A program made the translations under genes and the position numbers. DNA of 19,264 nucleotides, from the NCBI GenBank assembly GCA_014728765.1, contig WJLA01000080.1, positions 1-19,264 on the forward strand, written 5' to 3'. Below the pieces are notes generated by a model, which was not told where the DNA came from, did not search any database, and was given only the letters and a program-made list of their open reading frames with translations. Shown here in pieces: positions 1 to 7,644 of the stretch (its first letter is position 1; every line of letters begins with the position of its first letter). This stretch comes from Candidatus Peregrinibacteria bacterium. GTDB taxonomy: Bacteria > Patescibacteriota > Gracilibacteria > UBA1369.

Positions 1-36
1 ATACAATCCATATTCAAAATCATACATATACTAATA

Positions 37-65
37 TTGACAAAACAAGATTTTATAGCCATAAT
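37..65 (+). promoter_or_regulatory. Probable sigma70-type promoter
   Basis: A perfect -35 hexamer TTGACA lies at 37-42 and a CATAAT -10 at 60-65, separated by 17 bp. A TATAAT at 65-70 could serve instead but would give a 22-bp spacer. Transcription would start near 72 and leave about 14 nt before the ATG at 86. No Shine-Dalgarno sequence lies in that gap. Confidence 0.55.
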
Positions 66-85
66 ATAATCTATAAGTATTACCA

Positions 86-352
86 ATGAATCCAAAACTA
101 CAAGCACAAATTGATAGATTAAATTACTATCAAAACATCATATTAAAAGAATGGAGAAACTTAAGACCGGAAACCGCTGATCATGAATTAAAACAACTTG
201 ATCAAGACATTCAAAACATTCGGTCAGAAATTTTAAATGAAGCAATCATCGCACAAAGTCCTAACGCTCTCAAACATGAACTGGACAAATTTCAAAAGAA
301 AGCTTGGCTTCTAATTCAAAAGGAAGAAAACGAGCAAATAAAAAATCAATAA
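86..352 (+). CDS. Hypothetical small helical protein (88 aa)
   Basis: I do not recognise this family. The protein is 88 residues, rich in Gln, Asn, Lys, Glu and Leu, with heptad-like spacing of hydrophobic residues through most of its length. It has no signal peptide and no membrane segment, so a cytosolic helical or coiled-coil fold is likely. A promoter with a consensus -35 lies just upstream, which supports a real gene. The start is the first ATG after that promoter; no ribosome-binding site is visible. Its 3' end overlaps the 3' end of proB on the opposite strand by 7 bp, in keeping with the compact layout. Function is unknown. Confidence 0.6.
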   Translation: MNPKLQAQIDRLNYYQNIILKEWRNLRPETADHELKQLDQDIQNIRSEILNEAIIAQSPNALKHELDKFQKKAWLLIQKEENEQIKNQ

Positions 353-1143
353 ACCCAAGTTCCTTTTTGACTTTTCCTTTCAACCAAAATTTCTTCAAGA
401 GAATTTTTTCCCCAATTACCGATAAAAACATTAACATCTTGCTGGGCAGCCAATTTTGCAGCCATGCATTTACTGCGCATTCCACCATTACTTTCAGCAT
501 TCCACATATTATTATCTAAAAAAGTATCATCAATCAAATCAGCAAATAAAACATCCCTCATATCATTTTCACCCTTCTTATTCTTAACAAAAACACCATC
601 CGCAGTAGTCAGCAATGCCAATACTTTGGCATTTAAATTAGCGGCAACCAAAGCGGCCAGTTGATCATTATCGCCAAAAGTTATTTCATCGGTCGCCACC
701 GCATCATTTTCATTTAGAATAGGAACAACAAAATTTGGCAAAGCATTAACTGCATTTTTAAAATTCTGCAATTCCAAATCATTGTTGAAATTGTTATGAG
801 TCATTAATGCTCCTGCCACCACCTTGGGATTCTCAGACAAAGAAAAACCAAAAGAAAACAATTCCATCAGTTTTGCCTGTCCCACCATTGCCAGAGCTTG
901 TTTTCTTGCAACTGAACATGTTTTTTCCGGAAAAATACTTTTATTTTTTCTTAACATCTCTTGACCGGCAGCAATAGCACCTGAAGCTACTAGAATCACT
1001 CTTTGGCCTGTAATATCAATAATATCACTTATTTCCGAAGATAATTTCAAGACCCTATTAGGATCTATGATTTTCTCTTCAGGCATATCACTTATTTTTT
1101 TCCTTTTACATAAAACATTAGTCCCCACTTTTACAACAAACAT
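346..1143 (-). CDS. proB: Glutamate 5-kinase, kinase domain only
   Basis: This enzyme phosphorylates L-glutamate with ATP to gamma-glutamyl phosphate, the first step of proline synthesis, in the cytosol. The 265-residue protein is one amino-acid-kinase domain. Visible motifs are VVKVGTN at the N terminus, SGAIAAG at 54-60, NENDAVA at 144-150, FGDND at 156-160 and GGM at 220-222 (family known for substrate and ATP binding). Many homologues, including the E. coli enzyme, are about 370 residues because they carry a C-terminal PUA domain. That domain is absent here and the ORF ends cleanly at a UGA stop, so this is a natural short form rather than an obvious truncation. No proA or proC is in the window. 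A weak promoter lies at 1165-1193. Confidence 0.93.
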   Translation of the reverse strand: MFVVKVGTNVLCKRKKISDMPEEKIIDPNRVLKLSSEISDIIDITGQRVILVASGAIAAGQEMLRKNKSIFPEKTCSVARKQALAMVGQAKLMELFSFGFSLSENPKVVAGALMTHNNFNNDLELQNFKNAVNALPNFVVPILNENDAVATDEITFGDNDQLAALVAANLNAKVLALLTTADGVFVKNKKGENDMRDVLFADLIDDTFLDNNMWNAESNGGMRSKCMAAKLAAQQDVNVFIGNWGKNSLEEILVERKSQKGTWVY

Positions 1144-1164
1144 TTTGATTTTTTACAAATAAGG

Positions 1165-1193
1165 TTCATAATCTACACTAATAATCACTGCAA
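1165..1193 (-). promoter_or_regulatory. Possible promoter of proB
   Basis: Reading the minus strand, TTGCAG (1193-1188) and TATGAA (1170-1165) are separated by 17 bp. Each box has several mismatches. The predicted start near 1158 leaves about 15 nt before the proB ATG. Confidence 0.35.
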
Positions 1194-1215
1194 CAAAAAC
1201 AAATAACCGTAAATT

Positions 1216-1545
1216 ATGAAAAAAGTACTATTTACAATTTTTATTCTTTCTATCTTTGCCGCATGTAATTCAAACACTGAAGATAGCACTGAATCAAACC
1301 AAGAAACTATCAGAACTACCTCAACAGAAGCAAGCGCTATCGCTGAAAATCTAATCAACACAAATCAAGAAATTCAAGCACTTAACCCATCTTCAGTTGA
1401 ACTCATCAAAAGTGCGGGTGGAACATGCCCCACATGTTGGAATTTAACATATCAAATCACAACACCCAACGGACAAATCTATAATTTAATCATAGCAACA
1501 CAAAACAATTCAGCTGAACTTCTAAGTGGACCAACAGCAATTTAA
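1216..1545 (+). CDS. Small putative lipoprotein with CPTC motif
   Basis: The 109-residue product begins with MKKVLF, a hydrophobic stretch, and FAAC with Cys17. This looks like a lipoprotein signal peptide, although Phe at -3 is not the usual lipobox residue. A Ser/Thr/Glu/Asn-rich linker follows (about 18-45), and then a small folded region with CPTC at 71-74 and a repeated beta-like pattern (TYQITTPNGQIYNLII). The CxxC could bind a metal or form a disulfide. I do not recognise the family. Its end overlaps the end of the DAHP synthase gene on the other strand by 4 bp. The start is the first ATG; no ribosome-binding site is visible. Confidence 0.7.
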   Translation: MKKVLFTIFILSIFAACNSNTEDSTESNQETIRTTSTEASAIAENLINTNQEIQALNPSSVELIKSAGGTCPTCWNLTYQITTPNGQIYNLIIATQNNSAELLSGPTAI

Positions 1546-2582
1546 GCGGCTCTTTGCCTCTTTAGTTTTTCATTGATTGCCATTATAACAGGTGCAACAT
1601 CATCCACAGCCACACAAGCATCAGTTATGGATAAACCATCAATCAATTCAGACATATTTTTTGGAGAATGTTTTCCCGAAAGTAAATTTGACTCAATCAT
1701 CCACCCCTTAAATTCAGGTCTATACAAATATTCATTTGAAGTATATTCCAATACATCCAATTGTTTCATCGGATCTTTAATATTTCCATTTTCAGGATCA
1801 ACAGAATTTTCATGACTACAATCTATTATTATTTGAGGCTTTTTCATTTTTTCTTTTTTCATTATCTCCAAAGCATCATCAAATTTTTCATAATTAGCCT
1901 TCCCTCCTCCACCTCTTAAAATCAAATGGGCATTTTCATTACCGTCACTTTCCAACTGATAACCAGACAATGGAAACTGATGAGGCGCCTTAGCTGAAAT
2001 GACACTGTTAACGGCTGTTATCAAATCACCTGAAGTAGGATTTTTCAATCCAACCGCAGCATCAAGATAAGAAGCGTATTCACGATGAACCTGACTTTCA
2101 GTAGTACGTGCTCCAACTGCATGATAGCTCAAAATATCATCAAAATATAATCCCATCTCAGGAATCAACATTTCATCCGCAATTGGCAGTCCAAGTTCCG
2201 CCACTTCAATCATCATTCTCCTGGAATATTTTATTCCTTCAGTAATATTTGTGTTTTTTTCAAATGGATCAGGTCTGAACATAACTCCTTTCCATCCGAT
2301 AGTGGTTCTGGGTTTTTGAATATATACTCTATAAATAATCAAAATATTTTCTCGAACTTCCTTTTGCAAGTCTAAACATTTTTTTGCACATTCAATTACT
2401 GAACTATCCGGATACGCGGAACAGGGCCCCATTATTATAACTTTCTTTTTGGAATTGATATCAAAAGCCTCTCTCACTTCTTGCTGTTGATTAAAAACCT
2501 TTTTACTCAAATCATCACTCAATGGTAATTCTTTTTTAATTTCATGAGCAGAAGGTAATTTGCAAACTTTTCTTCCTGACAT
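1542..2582 (-). CDS. aroG: 3-deoxy-7-phosphoheptulonate (DAHP) synthase, class I AroF/G/H type
   Basis: The enzyme condenses phosphoenolpyruvate with erythrose 4-phosphate to DAHP, the entry step of the shikimate pathway to Phe, Tyr and Trp. The 346-residue length is normal for the AroF/G/H type. Motifs in order are GPCS at 52-55 (Cys54 is the expected metal ligand), KPRTTIGWKG from 90, GARTTESQ at 157-164, GLKNPTSG at 178-185 and DCSHENS at 254-260. Which aromatic amino acid inhibits the enzyme cannot be read from sequence alone; the gene symbol denotes the family, not the isozyme. It is preceded at 2603-2761 by a leader peptide and attenuator described separately. The ATG follows the terminator U-run by about 20 nt and has no Shine-Dalgarno sequence. 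Confidence 0.94.
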   Translation of the reverse strand: MSGRKVCKLPSAHEIKKELPLSDDLSKKVFNQQQEVREAFDINSKKKVIIMGPCSAYPDSSVIECAKKCLDLQKEVRENILIIYRVYIQKPRTTIGWKGVMFRPDPFEKNTNITEGIKYSRRMMIEVAELGLPIADEMLIPEMGLYFDDILSYHAVGARTTESQVHREYASYLDAAVGLKNPTSGDLITAVNSVISAKAPHQFPLSGYQLESDGNENAHLILRGGGGKANYEKFDDALEIMKKEKMKKPQIIIDCSHENSVDPENGNIKDPMKQLDVLEYTSNEYLYRPEFKGWMIESNLLSGKHSPKNMSELIDGLSITDACVAVDDVAPVIMAINEKLKRQRAA

Positions 2583-2602
2583 ATATATTGGGGTTAAGTT
2601 TT

Positions 2603-2633
2603 AAAAAGCCCCTCCGCTTTCGGCAGAGGGGCT
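2603..2633 (-). terminator. Intrinsic terminator in the aroG leader
   Basis: On the minus strand the arm AGCCCCUCUGC (2633-2623) pairs with GCGGAGGGGCU (2617-2607) around a CGAAA loop. That gives 11 consecutive pairs with a single U-G wobble, and a run of U residues follows to 2603. It stands between a promoter and the aroG start, so it must be read through or prevented from forming for aroG to be expressed from that promoter. Confidence 0.92.
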
Positions 2634-2676
2634 CAAGTTTTATTCAAAACAAAAACCTAAACTCTACCGAGAGTTT
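2603..2676 (-). promoter_or_regulatory. Ribosome-mediated transcription attenuator of aroG
   Basis: Mutually exclusive structures can be read on the minus strand. Hairpin 1:2 pairs AAACUCU (2676-2670) with AGAGUUU (2665-2659) around CGGU. Antiterminator 2:3 pairs UCGGUAGAG (2670-2662) with CUCUGCCGA (2628-2620), nine pairs with one U-G. Terminator 3:4 is the 11-bp hairpin at 2607-2633. Segment 1 lies just after the aromatic codons of the leader peptide and segment 2 lies against its UAG stop. A ribosome reaching the stop would cover segment 2 and allow termination. A ribosome stalled at Tyr26, Phe27 or Tyr28 would cover segment 1 and favour the antiterminator. The geometry is seen directly; the mechanism is inferred from the known trp and phe leaders. 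Confidence 0.85.
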
Positions 2677-2761
2677 GATAAAAATAAAAAAATCCAAAAA
2701 ATTCTCGGCCAAAAAATTGTCCGTTTTTAAAAGATTCTATTTTTACCAAGGTTTTTATCAT
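2657..2761 (-). CDS. Aromatic-rich leader peptide of aroG (34 aa)
   Basis: A 34-codon ORF starts at ATG 2761 and stops at UAG 2659-2657. It contains eight Phe and two Tyr. Seven of residues 21-28 are aromatic (FFGFFYFY). All Phe codons are UUU and both Tyr codons UAU. It has no similarity to a functional enzyme; its likely role is to let the ribosome sense charged tRNA-Phe and tRNA-Tyr, as the leader peptides of pheA, pheST and trp do in Proteobacteria. Its last codons overlap hairpin 1:2 of the attenuator. The promoter -10 ends at 2771, so transcription should begin near 2764-2761 and the mRNA would be leaderless or nearly so; no Shine-Dalgarno sequence is possible. The ORF is too short for usual gene finders. 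Confidence 0.82.
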   Translation of the reverse strand: MIKTLVKIESFKNGQFFGREFFGFFYFYQTLGRV

Positions 2762-2770
2762 AGTAAAACG

Positions 2771-2799
2771 AAAATATGCGAAAGAGAAAAATTAGTCAA
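2771..2799 (-). promoter_or_regulatory. Promoter of the aroG leader
   Basis: Minus-strand TTGACT (2799-2794) and TATTTT (2776-2771) are separated by exactly 17 bp. The -35 begins 3 nt after the stop of the upstream phosphoesterase gene. The expected start, A2764 or A2761, is 0-3 nt from the leader-peptide ATG. Confidence 0.7.
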
Positions 2800-2802
2800 G
2801 TT

Positions 2803-3699
2803 TTAAAATTCAAGATCGATTACCACAATCTCGGGTGGAACAAAAAGCCTCATCGGAAGTCCTACTTCTCCAAGCCCGGATGTGACAAACACAGCTGCAT
2901 CATTTATTTCATACAATCCTTTATCAAATTCATTTTCTGTAGGAATTACAGATTTGTATATAAAAGGAAGCCTTATTTGTCCACCATGTGTATGACCTGA
3001 AAGCATCAGATCAATTTTTTCAGGATTTTTTATTTCATATATCGTGTCAGGATTATGCGCAATCACAATAACATTATCCTCTTCTTCAACAGAAGCTAAC
3101 AAGCCATATTCAGGCTCACCACCCCACAAATCACTTAATCCTATCAATTTTAAATTATCAAAACTAAGCAATCTATCATCAATCACTCTGACATCATGTG
3201 ACGAAACGGCATCAGTCACTTGTTCCACAATAACGTACCCTGGATATTCATCATCATGATTACCTGTTACCGCATAAACAGGAGCATTTATTTTTTCCAA
3301 TGGCTCAAAAATTTCATCTAAAGTTTCCAAATCGGGATCATAAGTAAAATCACCTGCTATCATCACAATATCCACGTCTTCTTGATTAATTTTATCAACA
3401 ACTCTTTCCAAAAATGAACTCTGTTTATATACCCCAAGATGCAAATCAGCTATCAAAGCAATTTTCAAATTTTCTCCCGAATTACCAAGTTCAAGATCTA
3501 CTTCATTAACTTCAATCAGCTGAGTTTCAATAAATCTTGAATAAACAAAAAGCAGAGAAATTAAAAATAAAAACACCATCAGCCACCTTTGCCATTTTTT
3601 TAAAAACAAAAATAACAACAATAGTATAAATGGAAAAACCAAATAACTACCGTAAAAAAACAGATAATTTAAAACTATACCGAATTCACTAGTACCCAT
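2803..3699 (-). CDS. Membrane-anchored calcineurin-like metallophosphoesterase
   Basis: This is a predicted two-metal phosphoesterase of the YkuE/YaeI-like group. Two hydrophobic segments (about 8-33 and 38-56) anchor the N terminus, and the catalytic domain follows. Its metal and active-site motifs are complete: IADLHLG (Asp85, His87), AGDFTYD (Asp117), GNHDD (Asn147, His148), AHNPD (His215) and GHTHGG (His236, His238). At 298 residues it has normal length. In better known relatives the substrate is a nucleotide or lipid phosphate such as the UDP-diacylglucosamine class; the actual substrate cannot be told here. A promoter-like TTGTTT with a 16-bp spacer and TAAAAT lies upstream on the minus strand. 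The aroG leader promoter begins directly after its stop. Confidence 0.88.
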   Translation of the reverse strand: MGTSEFGIVLNYLFFYGSYLVFPFILLLLFLFLKKWQRWLMVFLFLISLLFVYSRFIETQLIEVNEVDLELGNSGENLKIALIADLHLGVYKQSSFLERVVDKINQEDVDIVMIAGDFTYDPDLETLDEIFEPLEKINAPVYAVTGNHDDEYPGYVIVEQVTDAVSSHDVRVIDDRLLSFDNLKLIGLSDLWGGEPEYGLLASVEEEDNVIVIAHNPDTIYEIKNPEKIDLMLSGHTHGGQIRLPFIYKSVIPTENEFDKGLYEINDAAVFVTSGLGEVGLPMRLFVPPEIVVIDLEF

Positions 3700-3791
3700 A
3701 AAAAAATTAATTTATTGAAATTTTACACAAATTCCCTTCATAAACAACCCCATCTTGCTTTATAATTATAATATAAAAACAAAAATCACAA

Positions 3792-4889
3792 ATGATCTTC
3801 ATAAGCATTATTCTCTACACACTGGGACTTCTGGCAACATATTACTTACTTGCTAAAGTTTGTGATGAATATTTTGTTGGAAGCCTTGAAAAAATTTCCA
3901 ATCGTTTCAAATTACCGGATGATGTCAACGGCGCAACTTTCATGGCCATCGGGACCAGTGCTCCAGAGTTTTTCACTGCAATAGTAGCATTAACCAAAAT
4001 CGGTTCGGAAAATGTCGGAGTTGGAACAATTGTCGGATCCGCCCTTTTTAATTTACTTGTTATTATCGGAGCGGTATCAGTGATCAAAAGCATAACTTTG
4101 AAATGGCAATCTATCACCAGAGATTTAATTTTTTATGCAATTGGGCTAATAATTCTCTTGTTAACCTTCGTGGATGGAGTGATTACGCTAACTGAAGCGA
4201 GTTATTTCTTAATAGCCTATGCATCATATCTTGGAGTACTTTTTATTTGGAAAAAATGGTTTCCAAAAAGTGATTTTAAAGATGAACTCCCCTTAATTCA
4301 AGAACAAGCCAAGGAACTGGAAAAAAAAGTCAGCAAAGAAAAAAGCATTATCGGTAAAACCTTGGAAATGCTCGATAAAGCATTACGTAAAACATTTCCT
4401 GACCTTAGAAGATATCCAAGATTATTCGGTGTAACTTTTGTTATTTCTATTTTTTATATTGTAATCTTGAGCTGGAGTTTAGTCGAACTGGCTGTTGGCT
4501 TGGCTGAAACATTACAAATTCCGCAAGCAATAGTTGCATTAACCGTCTTGGCGGCAGGAACTTCGGTGCCGGATCTCTTGGCTTCGATTTTTGTTGCAAG
4601 AAAAAACAGTGGAGACATGGCAGTTTCCAATGCAATTGCCAGCAACACATTCGATGTTATGATTGGAATTGGTCTTCCTTGGCTCACATATATAATTATT
4701 ACTCAACAGCCATTAACTGTCTCCAATGAAAACATCTACACTCCGATAGTAATATTATTAGCCAGTGTGATTGGCTTATTCTTACTAATGATGTTCAATA
4801 AATTTAAAATCAACAAATTAATCGGATATTCAATGATAATAATTTATCTTGTATTTATGACCTATCAAGTCACATCCTCACTTCTTTAA
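3792..4889 (+). CDS. Sodium/calcium exchanger, K+-dependent (NCKX-like) type
   Basis: The 365-residue integral membrane antiporter of the CaCA superfamily probably exports Ca2+ in exchange for Na+. Two inverted alpha repeats are clear. Alpha-1 has GATFMAIGTSAPE (47-59, acidic Glu59) and GTIVGSALFN. Alpha-2 has LAAGTSVPD (253-261) and ARKNSGDMAVSNAIASNTFD (269-288). Asp261 and Asp288 are spaced 27 residues apart, exactly as the cation-binding Asp548 and K+-determining Asp575 of human NCKX2 (family knowledge). Common bacterial YrbG-type exchangers have Glu at the first of these sites, so this one resembles the K+-dependent branch. A charged cytosolic loop (about 155-208) separates the two halves. 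It sits 9 nt upstream of ldh and may share its transcript. Confidence 0.9.
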   Translation: MIFISIILYTLGLLATYYLLAKVCDEYFVGSLEKISNRFKLPDDVNGATFMAIGTSAPEFFTAIVALTKIGSENVGVGTIVGSALFNLLVIIGAVSVIKSITLKWQSITRDLIFYAIGLIILLLTFVDGVITLTEASYFLIAYASYLGVLFIWKKWFPKSDFKDELPLIQEQAKELEKKVSKEKSIIGKTLEMLDKALRKTFPDLRRYPRLFGVTFVISIFYIVILSWSLVELAVGLAETLQIPQAIVALTVLAAGTSVPDLLASIFVARKNSGDMAVSNAIASNTFDVMIGIGLPWLTYIIITQQPLTVSNENIYTPIVILLASVIGLFLLMMFNKFKINKLIGYSMIIIYLVFMTYQVTSSLL

Positions 4890-4898
4890 TTTTTACAT

Positions 4899-5849
4899 AT
4901 GACAACAAAATTAATAAATGAATCAAATTTTCGAAGAAAATTCAAAGTATCAATCATAGGAGCGGGCAATGTGGGAGCAAGTGCCGCTTATGCAATTTTA
5001 CTGGATGGAACTCCAACAGAATTATGCATAGTAGACATTGACAAAAAAAGAGTTGAAGGGTTATTGCTGGATTACAATCATGCCTTATCATTCATCCCCT
5101 ACACAAAAGTTACCGGAGGTGACAACTACACAAAAATCAAAGACTCGGATTTGGTTGTTGTCACAGCCGGAGCCAGACAAAAAGAAGGCGAAACCAGACT
5201 GGATTTGATTGATAAAAATAAAAAGATATTCCAAAGCATCATTCCTAAAATAGTAAAAAATGCTCCAAACGCAGTAATTTGCATTGTCAGCAACCCTGTA
5301 GATGCACTTACCTATGAAGCTATTAAATTAGCCAAACTCCCTAAAGGCAGAGTATTTGGCAGTGGCACCTGGCTGGACACATCAAGATTCAAATTTCACA
5401 TTGGGGAAAAAATAAAACTTAATCCGAAATCGATTAACGCATATATATTGGGTGAACATGGAGACAGTTCTTTTCCTGTTATCAGCTCAGCCAACATTGC
5501 CGGAAAACCCTTGTTGAAATTTAAAAACTTTAATACTAAAACTTGCAAAGACTGTTATCAAGAAGCTAGAGATGCTGCCTATCGAATTATTAATGACATA
5601 GGTTTCACCAGTTATTCCATTGGAGTGGTAATTAAAGAAATAATGCTGGCAATTTTTGAAAATTCTCATATTGTAGCACCTTTATCTGTAAAACTAGATA
5701 AATATCATGGCATTTCCGATGTTTGTCTTAGCGTCCCCTGTGTGCTTGGAAATGAAGGAATAGTTAAACAAATTGAAGTACCCCTGGATAAAAAAGAAAA
5801 AAAACTATTAAAAAAATCAGCTGAAATATTAAAAAGTTACAACAAATAA
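4899..5849 (+). CDS. ldh: L-lactate dehydrogenase
   Basis: The enzyme interconverts pyruvate and L-lactate with NADH/NAD+ and is cytosolic; here it probably regenerates NAD+ in fermentation. The 316-residue chain has the Rossmann motif GAGNVG (21-26), an acidic residue closing beta-2 (Asp46, NAD rather than NADP), SNP at 131-133, and the catalytic Asp160, Arg163 and His187 (in GEHGDS). The substrate-specificity loop reads GARQKEGETR, with Gln94 at the position that is Gln in lactate and Arg in malate dehydrogenases, so LDH is the better call. The N terminus is about 14 residues longer than usual. It follows the exchanger gene by 9 nt and lacks a Shine-Dalgarno sequence. Confidence 0.93.
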   Translation: MTTKLINESNFRRKFKVSIIGAGNVGASAAYAILLDGTPTELCIVDIDKKRVEGLLLDYNHALSFIPYTKVTGGDNYTKIKDSDLVVVTAGARQKEGETRLDLIDKNKKIFQSIIPKIVKNAPNAVICIVSNPVDALTYEAIKLAKLPKGRVFGSGTWLDTSRFKFHIGEKIKLNPKSINAYILGEHGDSSFPVISSANIAGKPLLKFKNFNTKTCKDCYQEARDAAYRIINDIGFTSYSIGVVIKEIMLAIFENSHIVAPLSVKLDKYHGISDVCLSVPCVLGNEGIVKQIEVPLDKKEKKLLKKSAEILKSYNK

Positions 5850-5890
5850 ACTGATCGTAAAATAATAAGATTAAAGCATATTCTAAAAAT

Positions 5891-7618
5891 ATGAATAATC
5901 AACAAATTTCTCAAATTTTTGAAGACATTGGAAATTTATTGGATATAGAAGGAGCCAACCGCTTTCGGGTACTGGCTTATAAAAATGCTGCCGAAAATAT
6001 CAAAGGTCTTGGCAGAGAATTAAAAAATCTCTATCAAGAAAATCCCGATAAAATAACTAAAATAACCGGTATAGGAAAAGATTTATCAGAAAAAATCAGT
6101 GAAATATTGGAAACGGGAAAATTAGAATACCATCAAAATTTAATCGACAAATACGGCTCCGGACTCCTTGATATCTTAAAAATTCGATCCATCGGACCAA
6201 AAAAAGTTAAATTATTCTATCAAGAACTGGGCATAGATAATTTAATTAAATTAAAAAAAGCGGCAGAATCCAATCAACTTTCGAATTTATCGGGAATGGG
6301 AACAAAAAGTGAAAAAGAAATTCTTGAAGCTATCAAAGAGCACGAAAAATATCATCTTCGCATGAGAGTGGATCAGGCATATTTGGAAGCAAAAAAAATT
6401 ATCAAATATTTAAAATTCAATTCAGATATTCAACAATTGAAATTTGCGGGAAGCCTTAGAAGAGGTAAAGCTACAATAGGTGATATTGACATACTAATAT
6501 CCCCCAAAAAAATTGAACAAAGCAAAAGCATTATAAAATATTTTCAAAAATACTCCGAGATCAGCAACATTATTGCCGATGGACCAACAAAAACCTCAGT
6601 AATCATGAAATCGGGCATACAAGCTGACATCAGAATTGTTGAAAAAAAATCATTCGGAGCAGCACTACACTATTTCACCGGATCAAAAGAACATAATGTG
6701 GCAATAAGAGAAATCGCTAAACAACATGATTTAAAAGTAAATGAATATGGAATTTTTAACAAAGACAACCAACAATTAGCGGGAAAAACTGAAAAAGAAA
6801 TGTATAACCGTTTAAATTTGGCTTATATACATCCAAGATTGAGAGAAAATCGTGGTGAACTTGAAGCGGCAAAAAACAACAAGTTACCGAAACCCATTAA
6901 GCTTAAAGACTTAATAGGAGATTTGCACATGCATTCAACATGGAGCGATGGAAAAAACACCATTGAAGAAATTGCTGAAAACTATCATAAACATGGATTT
7001 CAATATATTGCTATCACCGACCATTCCAAGTCGCTTGCCATCGCCAACGGTCTGGATGAACAAAGATTCCGTGAGCAATGGAAAGAGATTGATAAAATTA
7101 ACAAAAAATACAAAAACAAAATAAAAATCTTAAAAGGTATCGAATGTGATATTATGTCAGATGGAAGACTGGATTTTCCGGACGATTTTTTAAAAAACTT
7201 TGACATTGTAATAGCATCAGTTCACGCCGGAATGAAAAGGGATCAAGACCAAACGGACAGAATTATCAACGCTTTAAAAAATCCAAACATAAAAATTCTT
7301 GGTCACCCGACAGGCAGAGAAATCAATGTCAGAGAACCTTATCAATTGAATATGGACAAGGTTTTCAAAGCGGCGAAAGATTCAAATGTTGCAATTGAAA
7401 TTAACAGTCAGCCCAAACGATTGGATTTGGCTGATTATTACATAAAAATTGGAAAAGAAAATGGCAATGAATTTGCCATAAATTCTGACAGCCACACCAT
7501 TGATGGTATTGAAAATTTTAGATATGGAATCTGGAACGCTCAAAGAGGATGGCTCGAAAAGTCTGATGTAATCAACACGAAAAAACTTCAACAATTAAAA
7601 AGCAGCTTTGAAAAATAA
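5891..7618 (+). CDS. polX: DNA polymerase/3'-5' exonuclease PolX
   Basis: This is a family X repair polymerase with a C-terminal PHP exonuclease domain; the family fills short gaps in base-excision repair. The 575 residues match bacterial PolX (about 570). In order: an N-terminal 8-kDa-like and helix-hairpin-helix region (1-150, with ITGIG, RSIGPKK and SGMG), the palm with GSLRRGKATIGDIDILI (Asp198, Asp200) and QADIRI (Asp246), and the PHP domain from about 340. PHP metal motifs are all present: DLHMHSTWSDG (His346, His348), ITDHS (Asp377, His378), GIECD, SVHAG, GHPTGR and NSDSH. Both activities are therefore expected. It follows ldh by 41 nt, and its end faces the SIMPL gene end 26 nt away. 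Confidence 0.95.
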   Translation: MNNQQISQIFEDIGNLLDIEGANRFRVLAYKNAAENIKGLGRELKNLYQENPDKITKITGIGKDLSEKISEILETGKLEYHQNLIDKYGSGLLDILKIRSIGPKKVKLFYQELGIDNLIKLKKAAESNQLSNLSGMGTKSEKEILEAIKEHEKYHLRMRVDQAYLEAKKIIKYLKFNSDIQQLKFAGSLRRGKATIGDIDILISPKKIEQSKSIIKYFQKYSEISNIIADGPTKTSVIMKSGIQADIRIVEKKSFGAALHYFTGSKEHNVAIREIAKQHDLKVNEYGIFNKDNQQLAGKTEKEMYNRLNLAYIHPRLRENRGELEAAKNNKLPKPIKLKDLIGDLHMHSTWSDGKNTIEEIAENYHKHGFQYIAITDHSKSLAIANGLDEQRFREQWKEIDKINKKYKNKIKILKGIECDIMSDGRLDFPDDFLKNFDIVIASVHAGMKRDQDQTDRIINALKNPNIKILGHPTGREINVREPYQLNMDKVFKAAKDSNVAIEINSQPKRLDLADYYIKIGKENGNEFAINSDSHTIDGIENFRYGIWNAQRGWLEKSDVINTKKLQQLKSSFEK

Positions 7619-7644
7619 ATCAAAGCCGCCCCCAATATTTCAAA

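Noticed and set aside
2583..2802. T-box or tryptophan-type riboswitch upstream of aroG
   Set aside because: No T-box AGGGUGGNACCGCG-like motif or specifier hairpin is present; the leader ORF with aromatic codons and competing helices explains the region better.
4899..5849. Malate dehydrogenase
   Set aside because: The specificity position is Gln94 (GARQKEGETR), not Arg, which points to lactate dehydrogenase.
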